A stretch of 41,612 nt of DNA, taken from positions 1 to 41,612 of the forward strand of contig CAZFHZ010000019.1 in the NCBI GenBank assembly GCA_964519015.1. Reading direction: 5' to 3'. Positions within the stretch are counted from its first letter, which is position 1; every line of letters starts with the position of its first letter. Origin of the DNA: CAZFHZ01 sp964519015 (GTDB lineage: Bacteria > Blakebacterota > Blakebacteria > Blakebacterales > CAYUVJ01). Shown in pieces: positions 7,929-16,896 of the stretch. The notes beneath the pieces were generated by a model. That model was not told where the DNA came from, did not search any database, and saw only the letters and a list, made by a program, of their open reading frames with translations. A program made the translations under genes and the position numbers.

Positions 7929-9131
7929 CTACCGGACCTGTACCACATAGAATCGTTCCAATCCAGCTTCATCTCGGAAACGGAACACTGCGCTCCCGTC
8001 GGCCAGGAACGTCACTGGAAGCGGACCCGCGCCGAACCTACCCAGGTACTCCCCCTGCCAGGTGAAGAGATCGATCCGATCGATGGCCGGATCGGAGGTT
8101 GCCGCCAGGATCCAGATGCGGTGGAGCGGATCGACTTTCAACCCGCTGATCGCCATGCGCTCTTTCGAAAAGGGCATTTGGGAGAGGGATTCCCGATCGA
8201 TCTCCTGACCGGCCGGCAGTTGGAGCTGACCGAAGGGGCTCTTCTCGAATCCGGCCTCGACCCAACGGGCCTTCACCACGGAGGTGACTGCCAGGTCGAT
8301 CGCAGGACCCTCCAGCATCCGGTGTATAGTGCCGTCGGCATCACGAAAATCCAGTCGATAGCCGAATCCGCCGACAGTGACGAGGACCTGGTCGACGAGC
8401 ACCATGTAGAGCTGGGCTGCGAATACGGGCGGTGCGTTCACCGGGATCTTCATGCCACCTGTGGTCATCAGTACGAATCGTACGGCGCTGTCGGTCGGCA
8501 TCGAAAACAAGGTATCCGGCGCCTGCCCGTCCGGAGCGTTGCGGACGAGATGATAAAAATGGGTCTCCGCGTCTGGAAGTGGAGAGGGGGCGACGAGACC
8601 ATAGATCATACTCCGGCGATCCACCGCAAACTCGTACATGGGGAGACCTGAGTTCGTGATCGTCCGGGCGATCCGCCCGGCTGTGTCGAACACGGATATC
8701 CGGGCAAGCTGGGAGTCCAGCACCCATAGCGAACCGTCCTCGGTCCGGGCCATGGCTCCCGGCCTCCGGAATTCACCGGGGCCATCCCCCGGACGGCCGA
8801 TGATCTGCCGGACCACCCCGTCGATCCCCAGACGTACGACCTCGCGATTGCGTCTATCGGCGATATAAAGGGCATCTTCCTCACCCAGAACGCTGCCGAG
8901 CGAACTGAACGGGTAGCGGGTTCGTTCGTCCCAGGGATCGATCACGGCCAGGGTATCCCCGGTCAGCGACCGGTTCGGCAGAGCCACATACCGTATGCGG
9001 ACCGTACCGTCGGGGAGGATCTCTTCATGTCTGGCCGTATCGGACCGGTCGGTGGATCCGGAACACCCGGCGAGGACGGAAAGGAGCATAAGGGTGAATA
9101 TCGAGCGTGGTGAGATTCGCTGGACGTTCAC
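7929..9131 (-). CDS. 6-bladed beta-propeller lipoprotein (propeller 2)
   Basis: 400 residues starting at a GTG preceded by gggaggc. The signal ends in LMLLSVLAGCSG, a clear lipobox, so the protein should be envelope-anchored. The mature part opens with DGTVRIRYVALPNRSLTGDTLAVID and has the propeller loop RNREVVRLGIDGVVRQIIGRPGDGPGEFRRP, then later blades such as GLKVDPLHRIWILAATSDP. It belongs to a different subgroup from propeller 1: its closest relative in the window is the gene at 33181, with which it shares the DTLAV, NREVV and GPGEF blocks. Function unknown. Confidence 0.8.
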   Translation of the reverse strand: MNVQRISPRSIFTLMLLSVLAGCSGSTDRSDTARHEEILPDGTVRIRYVALPNRSLTGDTLAVIDPWDERTRYPFSSLGSVLGEEDALYIADRRNREVVRLGIDGVVRQIIGRPGDGPGEFRRPGAMARTEDGSLWVLDSQLARISVFDTAGRIARTITNSGLPMYEFAVDRRSMIYGLVAPSPLPDAETHFYHLVRNAPDGQAPDTLFSMPTDSAVRFVLMTTGGMKIPVNAPPVFAAQLYMVLVDQVLVTVGGFGYRLDFRDADGTIHRMLEGPAIDLAVTSVVKARWVEAGFEKSPFGQLQLPAGQEIDRESLSQMPFSKERMAISGLKVDPLHRIWILAATSDPAIDRIDLFTWQGEYLGRFGAGPLPVTFLADGSAVFRFRDEAGLERFYVVQVR

Positions 9132-9205
9132 GAATGCCTCCCAACCGGACGTTGTGAACGTGTCCGATATGAGAGGGACGCAATGATCGGAAAAGCGTTT
9201 ACGTC

Positions 9206-9238
9206 GATGCCCTCCCCGGCGGGGCCGGGGAGGGCATC
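9206..9238 (-). terminator. terminator hairpin of the transketolase gene
   Basis: A perfect 12-bp inverted repeat (GATGCCCTCCCC / GGGGAGGGCATC), extendable by two pairs, lies 29 bp beyond the stop codon of the minus-strand transketolase. A TTTT tract follows about a dozen bases later on that strand. It could also shield the propeller 2 gene, whose start lies beyond it. Confidence 0.75.
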
Positions 9239-9267
9239 TGGTCTGCGACTCTTCGCCAGAGCGGCCG

Positions 9268-11847
9268 TCAGCGGCGGCGCGTGCCCGTCTTCTTCCGGGT
9301 CGCCCGCTTCGAGGCGGCTTTCTTCTTCGCGGCGGTCTTCTTCACCGGCGCGCGGGCGGCCGTCTTCTTCCTGGCCGACACCTTTTTCTTCGCGGCCTTC
9401 TTCTTCGCCGGTTTCTTGGCAGAGGTCTTCATAGCAGCCGCCTTCTTCTTCGCCGGCTTCCCGGTCCGGGTCACGGCGGCACTTTTCTGCTTCTCCATCC
9501 AGCGGGTATAGCTCTGGATCGCCCGCCACTGACCGTCACCGTGCAGGCCCGCCTCCTCGAGCACCTTGTGGGCCTGGCCGCTGCCCGGGTAGTACCCCTG
9601 GCTGAAGGCGTGCCGGGTGCGCCGGCGCCCCTCGGGCGAGGTGATCCAGCGGTACATGGTCGGCAGGGTGAAGCCGGTGATGCCCATCGCCTCGGTGGCC
9701 AGCTCGTCGGGGAAGATCCGCTGCCGGCGGGCGGCCGGCAGCAGGTCGAAGAGCTCGGCGCTCGAGACGTAGAACATGTTCAGGTTCAGACCGGCCCGGT
9801 CGATCCGCGGCAACACCTCCTGCACGAAGGTGTTGGTCACCCCGCTCCCCTGCAGAACCAGGGTCCCGTGGTAGGGGCGGGCCTTCGGATCAGCGCGCCG
9901 CATGGCGTAGAGCCCGTCGACGGCCGCGGTGGCCGGCGGCAGGCCGGCCGAGGCGCGGTCCACGATGGTCTCGTTGGGTCGGGTCACGAAGGGAGCGACC
10001 ACGGCCGGTCGCTTCTGCAGCGCGGCTACCAGCGTTGGGTAGAGCTCCTGCGGGTCCCATGGGGTGAGGGTGATCATCACCCCGGGGGGGAAGTTCTCCT
10101 GCAGGAGCTGGAGGGGCTGCGGATCGGCGTGGGTGGGCCCATCTTCCCCCGTCTTCAGCCCGGCGTGGGCACAGACCAGGATGAAGGTCCGGAACGGTTC
10201 CCCCAGGTGCGTCCGGCGGGCCATCTGCCCGATACCGTGCAGACGGGCGGCGATGTGCTCCAGGGCGGCGATGAAGGCCGCGTAGGAGGAGGCCGAACCG
10301 ATATGGCTGCCGTAGGCGGCCACCCCGGTCATGAAGGCCCCCATGGCGTCCTCGCAGATGCCGCCGATCGAGAGCAGCCGCGCCTCGGGGTTGGAGACGG
10401 CGTTGTAGTACCCCTTGGGGAAGGACTTCCCCAGGTTGGAGATACTGGTGGAATCGAGCAGGTCGGCGGCCGCGCCGACGATCCCGCCGCCGCTCAGCTC
10501 GTTGAGGTGACCGAGGGCGTCCCCCAGCGCGCCGCGCAGGGTGACCGCCTTACCCGGGGCATACGTGCAGGAGGAGGGGATGGCCGCCGGCGTGACCGCA
10601 TCCGTGTAGATGACGCCGAGGTTGGGTACGTTAGGCCGCGGTGTGCGTGCGAGCGCGTGCATGCGCTGCTCGGCCTGCACCAGCCGGTCGGCGAAGAAGG
10701 TGGTCAGGCTGCGTTCCTTCTCCAGGGTCTTTCGGACCGCCATGAGGGTGTCGAAGAAGGCCTGCTCGACCCCGACGGGGGACTTGTCGGCCACCTCGAC
10801 ATGGGGGAACTTCACCCCGAAACGCCGCTCCATCGGCTCCAGGGTCTTATAGAACTCGGGGCTCAGGTAGCCGTGGCCGGCTCCGTGCGACTTGCGCCCC
10901 TCGATACCGTAGCGCCAGCCCTTGATGGTGCGATAGACCACCGCGGTGGGCTGGTCGTTGCGCTTCTCCTTGGCGATGGCCTGGGCGGCCAGCACCTGGT
11001 GGAAGTCCTTGCCGTCCGGTACCCGGATCACGTTCCAGTCGTGCAGGTAGCAGAACTCGACCGGGTCCCACTGGACATAGTCCCCCGCCTGCTCCCCTTC
11101 GCGGCAGACCCGGTCGGAGTCGATCGAGGACTGGTTCCAGTCGAGGTGGAGCTTGAGGTTCCAGAGCTGGGCGGTGGCGGCGGCGGCCAGCGATTCGGAG
11201 ACGCGGCCGGCCGTCATCCCTCCCTCCCCCTCGAGCACGTGCACCAGCGGAGCCTTGACCCTGAAGGTGTCCATGGCTCCGAAGCCGAGCCCGAAGCTGG
11301 AGGGGACGCCCACCCCCGAAGCACCGGTGGCCAGCTTGATGTGGGGGGTTATCGGGGTGGGGTGCCCGTCCAGGGCCTTAGCCCGGTACTTCTTGAAGAG
11401 CGGAGTCTCCTGGGTGGGATTGCGCCGGAAGCCGAGCAGGTCCTCCAGGCGGAGCTGGTGACGTTCCGCCGGCAGCAGGTCGGGGCGGGCGATCCTCACC
11501 ATCTCGTTGCGCAGGGCCCACATCGCGTAGAGCCCCATCGCCTTGTGGCCGGCCGCGTAGGAGAGGCTGTCGGCCCCGAGGCATTCCGGCTCGCCGAAGC
11601 AGTAATCCATCGTCTCGAAGAGCAGGGCGGCCACGATACGGCCCGAGGAGATACTCCCCCCCGGGTGCCCGGAGTTGGGTACGAAGTTGAAGAGGATCCC
11701 GCACAGGGTTCGGTAGATCAGGTCGTAGTCCTCGAAGGCCTGGAGGGTTTCCTTCGGGACCGGGAAGGCGTCGAGCTGGGTGGCCAGGTCGAGATACTCC
11801 CCTCGCCGCGGGCCGAAGTCGAGTCTGCCGAAGGACGCTGTCGCCAT
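9268..11847 (-). CDS. transketolase with lysine-rich histone H1-like C-terminal tail
   Basis: 859 residues. The N-terminal half carries transketolase TPP-domain features (NSGHPGGSISSGR, SYAAGHKAMGLYAMW, VHVLEGEGGMTAGRVSE, LHLDWNQSSID). The middle holds a pyrimidine-binding domain and a C-terminal transketolase domain (CAHAGLKTGEDGPTHADPQPLQLL, LTPWDPQELYPTLVAAL). The enzyme should be a cytosolic TPP-dependent ketol transferase, but its core of about 785 residues is longer than the usual 660 and its GDG motif reads GEG, so it belongs to a divergent branch. The last 72 residues (9268-9486) are almost only Lys, Ala, Thr, Arg and Pro, with repeated AAKKK and KKTAA, like histone H1 tails. ATG 11847 is chosen because aaggcg precedes it. 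It is divergent from the lysine-reductase pair. Confidence 0.82.
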   Translation of the reverse strand: MATASFGRLDFGPRRGEYLDLATQLDAFPVPKETLQAFEDYDLIYRTLCGILFNFVPNSGHPGGSISSGRIVAALLFETMDYCFGEPECLGADSLSYAAGHKAMGLYAMWALRNEMVRIARPDLLPAERHQLRLEDLLGFRRNPTQETPLFKKYRAKALDGHPTPITPHIKLATGASGVGVPSSFGLGFGAMDTFRVKAPLVHVLEGEGGMTAGRVSESLAAAATAQLWNLKLHLDWNQSSIDSDRVCREGEQAGDYVQWDPVEFCYLHDWNVIRVPDGKDFHQVLAAQAIAKEKRNDQPTAVVYRTIKGWRYGIEGRKSHGAGHGYLSPEFYKTLEPMERRFGVKFPHVEVADKSPVGVEQAFFDTLMAVRKTLEKERSLTTFFADRLVQAEQRMHALARTPRPNVPNLGVIYTDAVTPAAIPSSCTYAPGKAVTLRGALGDALGHLNELSGGGIVGAAADLLDSTSISNLGKSFPKGYYNAVSNPEARLLSIGGICEDAMGAFMTGVAAYGSHIGSASSYAAFIAALEHIAARLHGIGQMARRTHLGEPFRTFILVCAHAGLKTGEDGPTHADPQPLQLLQENFPPGVMITLTPWDPQELYPTLVAALQKRPAVVAPFVTRPNETIVDRASAGLPPATAAVDGLYAMRRADPKARPYHGTLVLQGSGVTNTFVQEVLPRIDRAGLNLNMFYVSSAELFDLLPAARRQRIFPDELATEAMGITGFTLPTMYRWITSPEGRRRTRHAFSQGYYPGSGQAHKVLEEAGLHGDGQWRAIQSYTRWMEKQKSAAVTRTGKPAKKKAAAMKTSAKKPAKKKAAKKKVSARKKTAARAPVKKTAAKKKAASKRATRKKTGTRRR

Positions 11848-12118
11848 GGGATGCACGCCTTGCTGGAGTCGTGACGCGTCCGGCAGCGGGCTGCCGGACG
11901 GCTTCCGCCGGGATGTCGAGGGCAATATACGGAATCGAGGGTGGTTTTCACCCCTTTCCGGGACGGCCGGAACGATCCAGTGGACCGACGGGATCGGTTG
12001 GGGGAAGGGGCTTCACCGGCCGGTGTGTATCCGCTACCTTGCATCGGAGCAGACGAGCCGGAGGATACGGCTGCGGGCGTCGATACCCTCGAGCGAATAG
12101 CCGTGGGAGCGGGCAGGG
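11848..12118. promoter_or_regulatory. divergent intergenic region
   Basis: 271 bp between the oppositely oriented transketolase and lysine-reductase-like genes. It must hold promoters for both. I see no convincing -35/-10 pair, operator palindrome or small gene. Confidence 0.4.
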
Positions 12119-13471
12119 ATGCAGCGGATCATAGGACTACGCAGGGAAGAGACCGACGCCGGCGAACAGCGGGCCCCGCTTGCGCCACAGCACGTGCGGC
12201 GGCTGTCGGACGATGGCCTGGTGGTCCATGTGCAGCCCTCCGCCCGGAGGATCTTCTCCGACGCCGACTACGCCGAAGCAGGCGCTCTGCTGACCCGCAA
12301 CCTGCGGGAAGCCGACGTCATCCTGGGCGTCAAGGAAGTGCCGGTCGGCCGGATACTGCCGGATATCGCCTACTGTTTCTTCTCCCACACCATCAAGGGG
12401 CAGTCGTACAACATGCCGATGCTGCGGCGGATCCTGGAGCTCGGATCCACCCTCATCGACTACGAGCGGATCACCGACGACCAGGGACGCCGCCTGGTCT
12501 TCTTCGGCCGTTACGCGGGGGTGGCCGGGATGATCCGCTCCCTCTGGGCCTGGGGGAAGCGGATGGCCTGGGAGGGGATCGTGACCCCTTTCCGGGACGT
12601 CCGGCGCGCCTTCGAATATCCGAGTCTGGAAGCGGCGCTCGACGGCATCCGGGAGATCGGCCGGCGTATCCGGCAGGAGGGGCTCCCCGGCGAGGTGGTC
12701 CCCTTCATCTGTGGATTCGCCGGCTACGGTAACGTCTCCAGGGGGGCCCAGGAGGTCTTCGACCTGCTCCCGGTGCGCGAAGTCGCCCCGGAGGAACTGG
12801 AAGGACTGGTCGGGGGGGGCGAGAGTCGGACGGCCTCCACCCATGAGGTCTACAAGGTGATCTTCCGGGAGGAGCACATCGTCCGGCCGAAGGAAGCGGG
12901 CCGGCGCTTCGATCTGCAGGAGTATTATCACCACCCGGAAGGCTATGAGGGGACCTTCGACCGCTACTATCCGCTGCTGAGCCTGCTGGTGAACGCAACC
13001 TACTGGAGCCCCCGCTACCCGCGCCTGGTGACCCGTGAACTGCTCGCGGGACTCTACCGGAACAACCATGTGCCCCGTCCCCGGGTGATCGGTGACATCT
13101 CCTGCGACATCGGTGGCTCGATCGAATGCACGGTGCGAACCACTACCCTCGGCCAGCCGGTCTTCGTCTGGGACCCTCTGACCGGGGACTCCCATCGGGG
13201 TTGGGCGGGACGGGGACCGGTCGTGATGGCGGTGGACCGGCTCCCCAATGAGTTCGCCCGGGAGTCGGCCAGCGCCTTCGGGGAAGCCCTGATGCCGCTC
13301 CTGCCCACCCTGGCCCGGGCGGAGCTCGACCGTCCTTTCGACCGGCTCGAGCTGCCGTCGACCCTGCAGCGGGCCATGATCGTCCATCGGGGCACCCTCA
13401 CCCCCGATTACCGCTATCTGGAACCTTTCGTGGAGGGGCGGATAAACCCCCACCAACCAGACTCCGAGTAA
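12119..13471 (+). CDS. lysine-ketoglutarate reductase-like protein (AASS N-domain family)
   Basis: 450 residues. The sequence follows the LKR half of eukaryotic alpha-aminoadipic semialdehyde synthase closely: IGLRREETDAGEQRAPLAP, VQPSARRIFSDADY, ADVILGVKEVP, FFSHTIKGQSYNMPML, LIDYERITDD, FGRYAGVAGMI, FICGFAGYGNVSRGAQEVFD, ISCDIGGSIECTVRTTT and MAVDRLPNEFARES. LKR condenses lysine with 2-oxoglutarate to saccharopine using NADPH (EC 1.5.1.8), the first step of lysine breakdown. The FxGxGNVxxG region matches the nucleotide-binding site. No saccharopine-hydrolysing (SDH/LYS9) domain is present here or nearby. A homologous gene follows after 9 bp, so the two form an operon and perhaps a complex. 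Confidence 0.82.
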   Translation: MQRIIGLRREETDAGEQRAPLAPQHVRRLSDDGLVVHVQPSARRIFSDADYAEAGALLTRNLREADVILGVKEVPVGRILPDIAYCFFSHTIKGQSYNMPMLRRILELGSTLIDYERITDDQGRRLVFFGRYAGVAGMIRSLWAWGKRMAWEGIVTPFRDVRRAFEYPSLEAALDGIREIGRRIRQEGLPGEVVPFICGFAGYGNVSRGAQEVFDLLPVREVAPEELEGLVGGGESRTASTHEVYKVIFREEHIVRPKEAGRRFDLQEYYHHPEGYEGTFDRYYPLLSLLVNATYWSPRYPRLVTRELLAGLYRNNHVPRPRVIGDISCDIGGSIECTVRTTTLGQPVFVWDPLTGDSHRGWAGRGPVVMAVDRLPNEFARESASAFGEALMPLLPTLARAELDRPFDRLELPSTLQRAMIVHRGTLTPDYRYLEPFVEGRINPHQPDSE

Positions 13472-13480
13472 GGAGAGCGC

Positions 13481-14692
13481 GTGCGGATCGGACTCGTCAG
13501 GGAAGGGAAACAGCCTCCGGATGCCCGGGTGGCGTTCACCCCGCGCCAGTGCCGTGAGATCATGGACGCCCGGTCCGACCTGGAGATCGTGGTCCAGGCG
13601 AGTGACGTGCGTTGTTTCAACGACCTGGACTACCGGGCCCGCCAGGTGGAGGTCCGCTCCGAGGTCTCCGATTGCGACCTGCTCTTCGGCATCAAGGAGG
13701 TCCCCCTCGAGGAACTGGTCCCGGGGAAGACCTACTGGTTCTTCACCCACACCGCCAAACGGCAGTCCTACAACCGGGACCTGCTCCGCCGCATGCTGGA
13801 TCTGCGCATCCGCGCCATCGACTACGAATACATCACCGATCCGGAAGGGAAGCGGCTGATCGCGTTCGGTCGCTTCGCCGGACTGGTGGGGGCCTACAAC
13901 GTCCTGCTCGGCTGGGGCGAACGGACCGGAGCCTTCCACCTGATACCAGCTCATCATTGCGAGGACCTGGAGGAGCTCAAGGAGCAGCTGGCCGGACTCT
14001 ACACCGGTGACGTGCGCATCGTGGTCACCGGCGGGGGGCGGGTGGCCGGCGGCGCCATGGAGGTGCTCGAGGAAGCGGGCGTCCGGGGAGTGGCCCCCGA
14101 TGCCTTCCTCCGGGGGGAGGGTGAGGGCCCGGTCTACACCCGCCTGCGTTCGGGTGACTATCACCGTGCCCGGGACGGCGCTCCCTTCATCCCGGCCGAC
14201 TTCTACGCTCATCCGGAGGGGTTCACGTCGACCTTCGAGCCCTATACCCGGTGCAGCGACATCCTCATCGCCGGTGCCTACTGGGACCCCAGGGCGCCCG
14301 TGCTCTTCACCCCGGAGCAAATGCGCGCGGACGAATTCCGCATCCGGCTCATCGCCGACGTCACCTGTGACATCGAGGGCTCCATCCCCTCCACGAAGCG
14401 TCCCGCCACGATCGCCGAGCCCTTCTACGACTATGTGCCGGCGACCGGAGCCCTGGCGGAGGCTTTCCGCGATCCCGGGAACGTGACGGTGATGGCCGTC
14501 GACCATCTGCCGAACGAACTCCCGCGGGACGCCAGCCGGGCCTTCGGTCGCCATCTCATCGAGCGGGTCTTCCCCCACCTCTTCGGGAATGACCCGGAGG
14601 GGATCATCGCCCGGGCCACCATATGCGAAGAGGGGGCCTTGACGCCCCCCTTCGCGTACCTGCAGGATTTCATCGATGGCACCGAGGAATGA
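13481..14692 (+). CDS. second saccharopine dehydrogenase / alanine dehydrogenase-fold paralog
   Basis: 403 residues starting at GTG 13481 with aaggagag upstream. It is a clear homolog of the preceding gene: IGLVREGKQPPDARVAFTP, DCDLLFGIKEVPLEEL, FFTHTAKRQSYNRDLLRRM, IDYEYITDPEGKRLIAFGRFAGLVGAYN, a nucleotide-binding VVTGGGRVAGGAMEVLEEAG, DVTCDIEGSIPSTKRPATI and VMAVDHLPNELPRDAS. It looks closer to the NAD-dependent LYS1-type (L-lysine-forming) branch than to the AASS branch. The pair could be subunits of one oxidoreductase or catalyse opposite steps. Substrate assignment from sequence is uncertain. Confidence 0.75.
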   Translation: MRIGLVREGKQPPDARVAFTPRQCREIMDARSDLEIVVQASDVRCFNDLDYRARQVEVRSEVSDCDLLFGIKEVPLEELVPGKTYWFFTHTAKRQSYNRDLLRRMLDLRIRAIDYEYITDPEGKRLIAFGRFAGLVGAYNVLLGWGERTGAFHLIPAHHCEDLEELKEQLAGLYTGDVRIVVTGGGRVAGGAMEVLEEAGVRGVAPDAFLRGEGEGPVYTRLRSGDYHRARDGAPFIPADFYAHPEGFTSTFEPYTRCSDILIAGAYWDPRAPVLFTPEQMRADEFRIRLIADVTCDIEGSIPSTKRPATIAEPFYDYVPATGALAEAFRDPGNVTVMAVDHLPNELPRDASRAFGRHLIERVFPHLFGNDPEGIIARATICEEGALTPPFAYLQDFIDGTEE

Positions 14693-14762
14693 GAAGTAGG
14701 ATGCGATCGCCTGCTGCTGATGGAACGGTACACCGCCCGGCGCAGGGGGCGGATGTCATCGA

Positions 14763-16739
14763 TCAGGGCATCCGGGGACTGAGGCGTCCCGCCCACCCCC
14801 CTCCGGGGGCCAGCCGGACCGTCAGCGTCTCCCCCGAGCGCACTACCCGTTCCCGCCGGCGGTAGTCCACCGCGTTCCGGTCGGCGTTGGGGCCGTCCTC
14901 GAAGGAGACCAGCTCCCAGCTCCCACCGCCCAGGAAACCCAGGTCGAAGGTCAGCTCACGCGGGTTCCAGTCGGTCATAGCTCCCAGGTACCAGTCGTCC
15001 CCGAAGCGGCGCGCCACCGCGACGTACTCCCCGACCCGGGCGGCCAGCACCCGGGTGTCCGCCCAGATCGTGGGCACATCGGAGAGGAAGGCGAGGCACT
15101 CCGGCTCGCGCAGATAGTTGGAGGGGGAATCGCAGAGCATCTGCAGGGGGCTGATGAAGACCACGTACATGGCCAGTTGATGGCAGCGCGTGCCCTGGCT
15201 CATCGGGCGGTCGAAGACCGGATGGAAGTCCTCCTTGCCGGCGTTGAGCATGGCCCCGGGGGTGTAGTCCATGGGACCGGCCAGCATCCGGGTGAAGGGT
15301 AGGGTGACGTTGTGGGGCGGATCGGGGTACTCGCTCCACTTGCTGTTCTCCAGCCCCCGTACCCCCTCCCGGGTCAATACGTTGGGCCAGGCCCGCCGCA
15401 GGCCGGCCGGCTTGTAGGCGCCGTGGAAGTCGACCAGCAGGTGGCGTTGGGCGGCCGCCTCGGCGACCTGCCAGTAGTAGTCCACCATCTTCTGGTCGTC
15501 CCGCTGCATGAAATCGACCTTGATGCCGGCCACTCCCAGGTCGTGGAAGTGGTCGAGGGCGGCCTCGAACTGGTCCTCCAGCGTCTTCCAGACCACCCAG
15601 AGGATGACCCCCACTCCCCGGGAACGGGCGTGCGCCAGCAGTCCCTCCAGGTCGATCTCCGGGTTGACGGCAAACAGGTCGCCCAGCCGGTACCAGCCCT
15701 CGTCCAGGATCACGTACTCGATCCCGTGGTCGGCCGCGAAGTCGATGTAGTAGCGGTAGGTCTCGCTGTTGATGCCGGCCCGGAAGTCCACCCCGTAGAC
15801 GTTGTTGGCGTTCCACCAGTCCCAGGCCACCTTGCCGGGGCGGATCCACGAGGGATCGGCGATCCGCGAGGGCGGGGCGAGCCGGTAGACCAGGGTGCTG
15901 GTCAGCAGGTCGGCGTCGCTGCGGGCGACCACCACCAGGCGCCAGGGAAAGCTGCGGGTGCCGGCGGTGCGGGCGATCCACGCTTCCCGCTCGTTGACCC
16001 GGACCGTTCGGTCGCCCCGTTGCTCCTCCACCTTCGGGTAGGCGGGGTGGAGTCCCCGCAGGGCCGGGCCCCCCGTCCCTTCCAGATACATCCCCGGGTA
16101 GTCCTGCAGATCGCTCTCGGTGACCGCCACCAGGGTCCCCCCCCCGATCTCGGCCAGCACGGGCATCGAGGCCATCTTGCCCGGCGGCACTTCGCTCAGC
16201 AGCGGCCGCTCATAGAGCCGTTCGGAGTGGGTGAAGAAGCTCTCCTCGGTCGGGAAGAAGAGCCGGTGGTCGGCTCCGAAGGCCAGGGTGAAGGTCTCGG
16301 AGACGACCGTGAGCTCCCCTCCCAGCGCGGTCCGGAAACGGTAGGCCGCCCCCTCGTCATAGGCCCGCAGGTCCAGGTACCATCCCCCACGGAACTGCAG
16401 GGTCAGCTCCCGGTAACGGTCGCGGAGGCGGGCGAACTGCTCGGGCACGACCGGCACGATCGTCTCATCCCCCTCCCGCCGCTGGACGGCCTCCACACGG
16501 GCGCCGGCACCCAGCACCCGGCCGTCGGCCAGGGTCAGGGCGAGCGGGGAGGGGGTGACCACGACTGCCCCGTCCAGGGCGACCGACCAGGTGGTTGCCT
16601 CACTGACCGAGAGGGTGACCACCAGCCGGCCATCCGGGGAGCGGAGGGTGTAGTCGTCGGGGGCCGGGGCGGCTCCACCGGCGGTGAGCAGCACGACGGC
16701 CAGGGGCAGGCCGGTGAGCAGTCGGCGGAAGGTCGCCAT
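14763..16739 (-). CDS. glycoside hydrolase family 97, retaining-type
   Basis: 658 residues with a signal peptide (LTGLPLAVVLLTAGGAAPA), so secreted to the periplasm or outside. The N-terminal beta-sandwich (TLRSPDGRLVVTLSVSE) is followed by a (beta/alpha)8 barrel with GKVAWDWWNANNVYGVDF, IEYVILDEGWY, GVGVILWVVWKTLEDQ, VAGIKVDFMQRDDQ and LLVDFHGAYKPAGL, then a C-terminal sheet domain. This is the GH97 layout. GH97 has inverting (SusB, Glu base) and retaining (Asp nucleophile) members; the IKVDFM Asp points to the retaining alpha-galactosidase-like group. ATG 16739 has aggagga upstream. No SusC/D genes accompany it. Confidence 0.88.
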   Translation of the reverse strand: MATFRRLLTGLPLAVVLLTAGGAAPAPDDYTLRSPDGRLVVTLSVSEATTWSVALDGAVVVTPSPLALTLADGRVLGAGARVEAVQRREGDETIVPVVPEQFARLRDRYRELTLQFRGGWYLDLRAYDEGAAYRFRTALGGELTVVSETFTLAFGADHRLFFPTEESFFTHSERLYERPLLSEVPPGKMASMPVLAEIGGGTLVAVTESDLQDYPGMYLEGTGGPALRGLHPAYPKVEEQRGDRTVRVNEREAWIARTAGTRSFPWRLVVVARSDADLLTSTLVYRLAPPSRIADPSWIRPGKVAWDWWNANNVYGVDFRAGINSETYRYYIDFAADHGIEYVILDEGWYRLGDLFAVNPEIDLEGLLAHARSRGVGVILWVVWKTLEDQFEAALDHFHDLGVAGIKVDFMQRDDQKMVDYYWQVAEAAAQRHLLVDFHGAYKPAGLRRAWPNVLTREGVRGLENSKWSEYPDPPHNVTLPFTRMLAGPMDYTPGAMLNAGKEDFHPVFDRPMSQGTRCHQLAMYVVFISPLQMLCDSPSNYLREPECLAFLSDVPTIWADTRVLAARVGEYVAVARRFGDDWYLGAMTDWNPRELTFDLGFLGGGSWELVSFEDGPNADRNAVDYRRRERVVRSGETLTVRLAPGGGWAGRLSPRMP

Positions 16740-16787
16740 GGAAGTCCTCCTCTTCAGGGGCGTCGGTCCGACCGGATTATACCAGGG

Positions 16788-16878
16788 CCGAGACGGGCCT
16801 TCCTTCTCCTCAACGCCCGGCGCTGACCCGGGCGGCTACCCCCGTCGGCGATGGAACCGGGGGAGCGGGCGGCCGCGC
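16788..16878 (-). repeat. direct repeat copy 1: decayed 3' end of the beta-lactamase-fold gene
   Basis: About 90 bp nearly identical to 18167-18255, which contains the last codons and stop of the hydrolase gene at 18189. This copy has a one-base insertion in its C run and a few substitutions, so its reading frame is broken. It lies about 50 bp upstream of the GH97 start, with a propeller gene between the two copies. It is best read as a duplicated gene end left by insertion. Confidence 0.85.
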
Positions 16879-16896
16879 TGAAGGCCAGGACGCTCA

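Noticed and set aside
9541..11874. 777-codon open frame on the plus strand
   Set aside because: Antisense to the transketolase; composition typical of a GC shadow frame.
12137..14578. 813-codon open frame on the minus strand
   Set aside because: Antisense to the two lysine-reductase-like genes, whose motifs are unmistakable; no ribosome site or recognisable protein.
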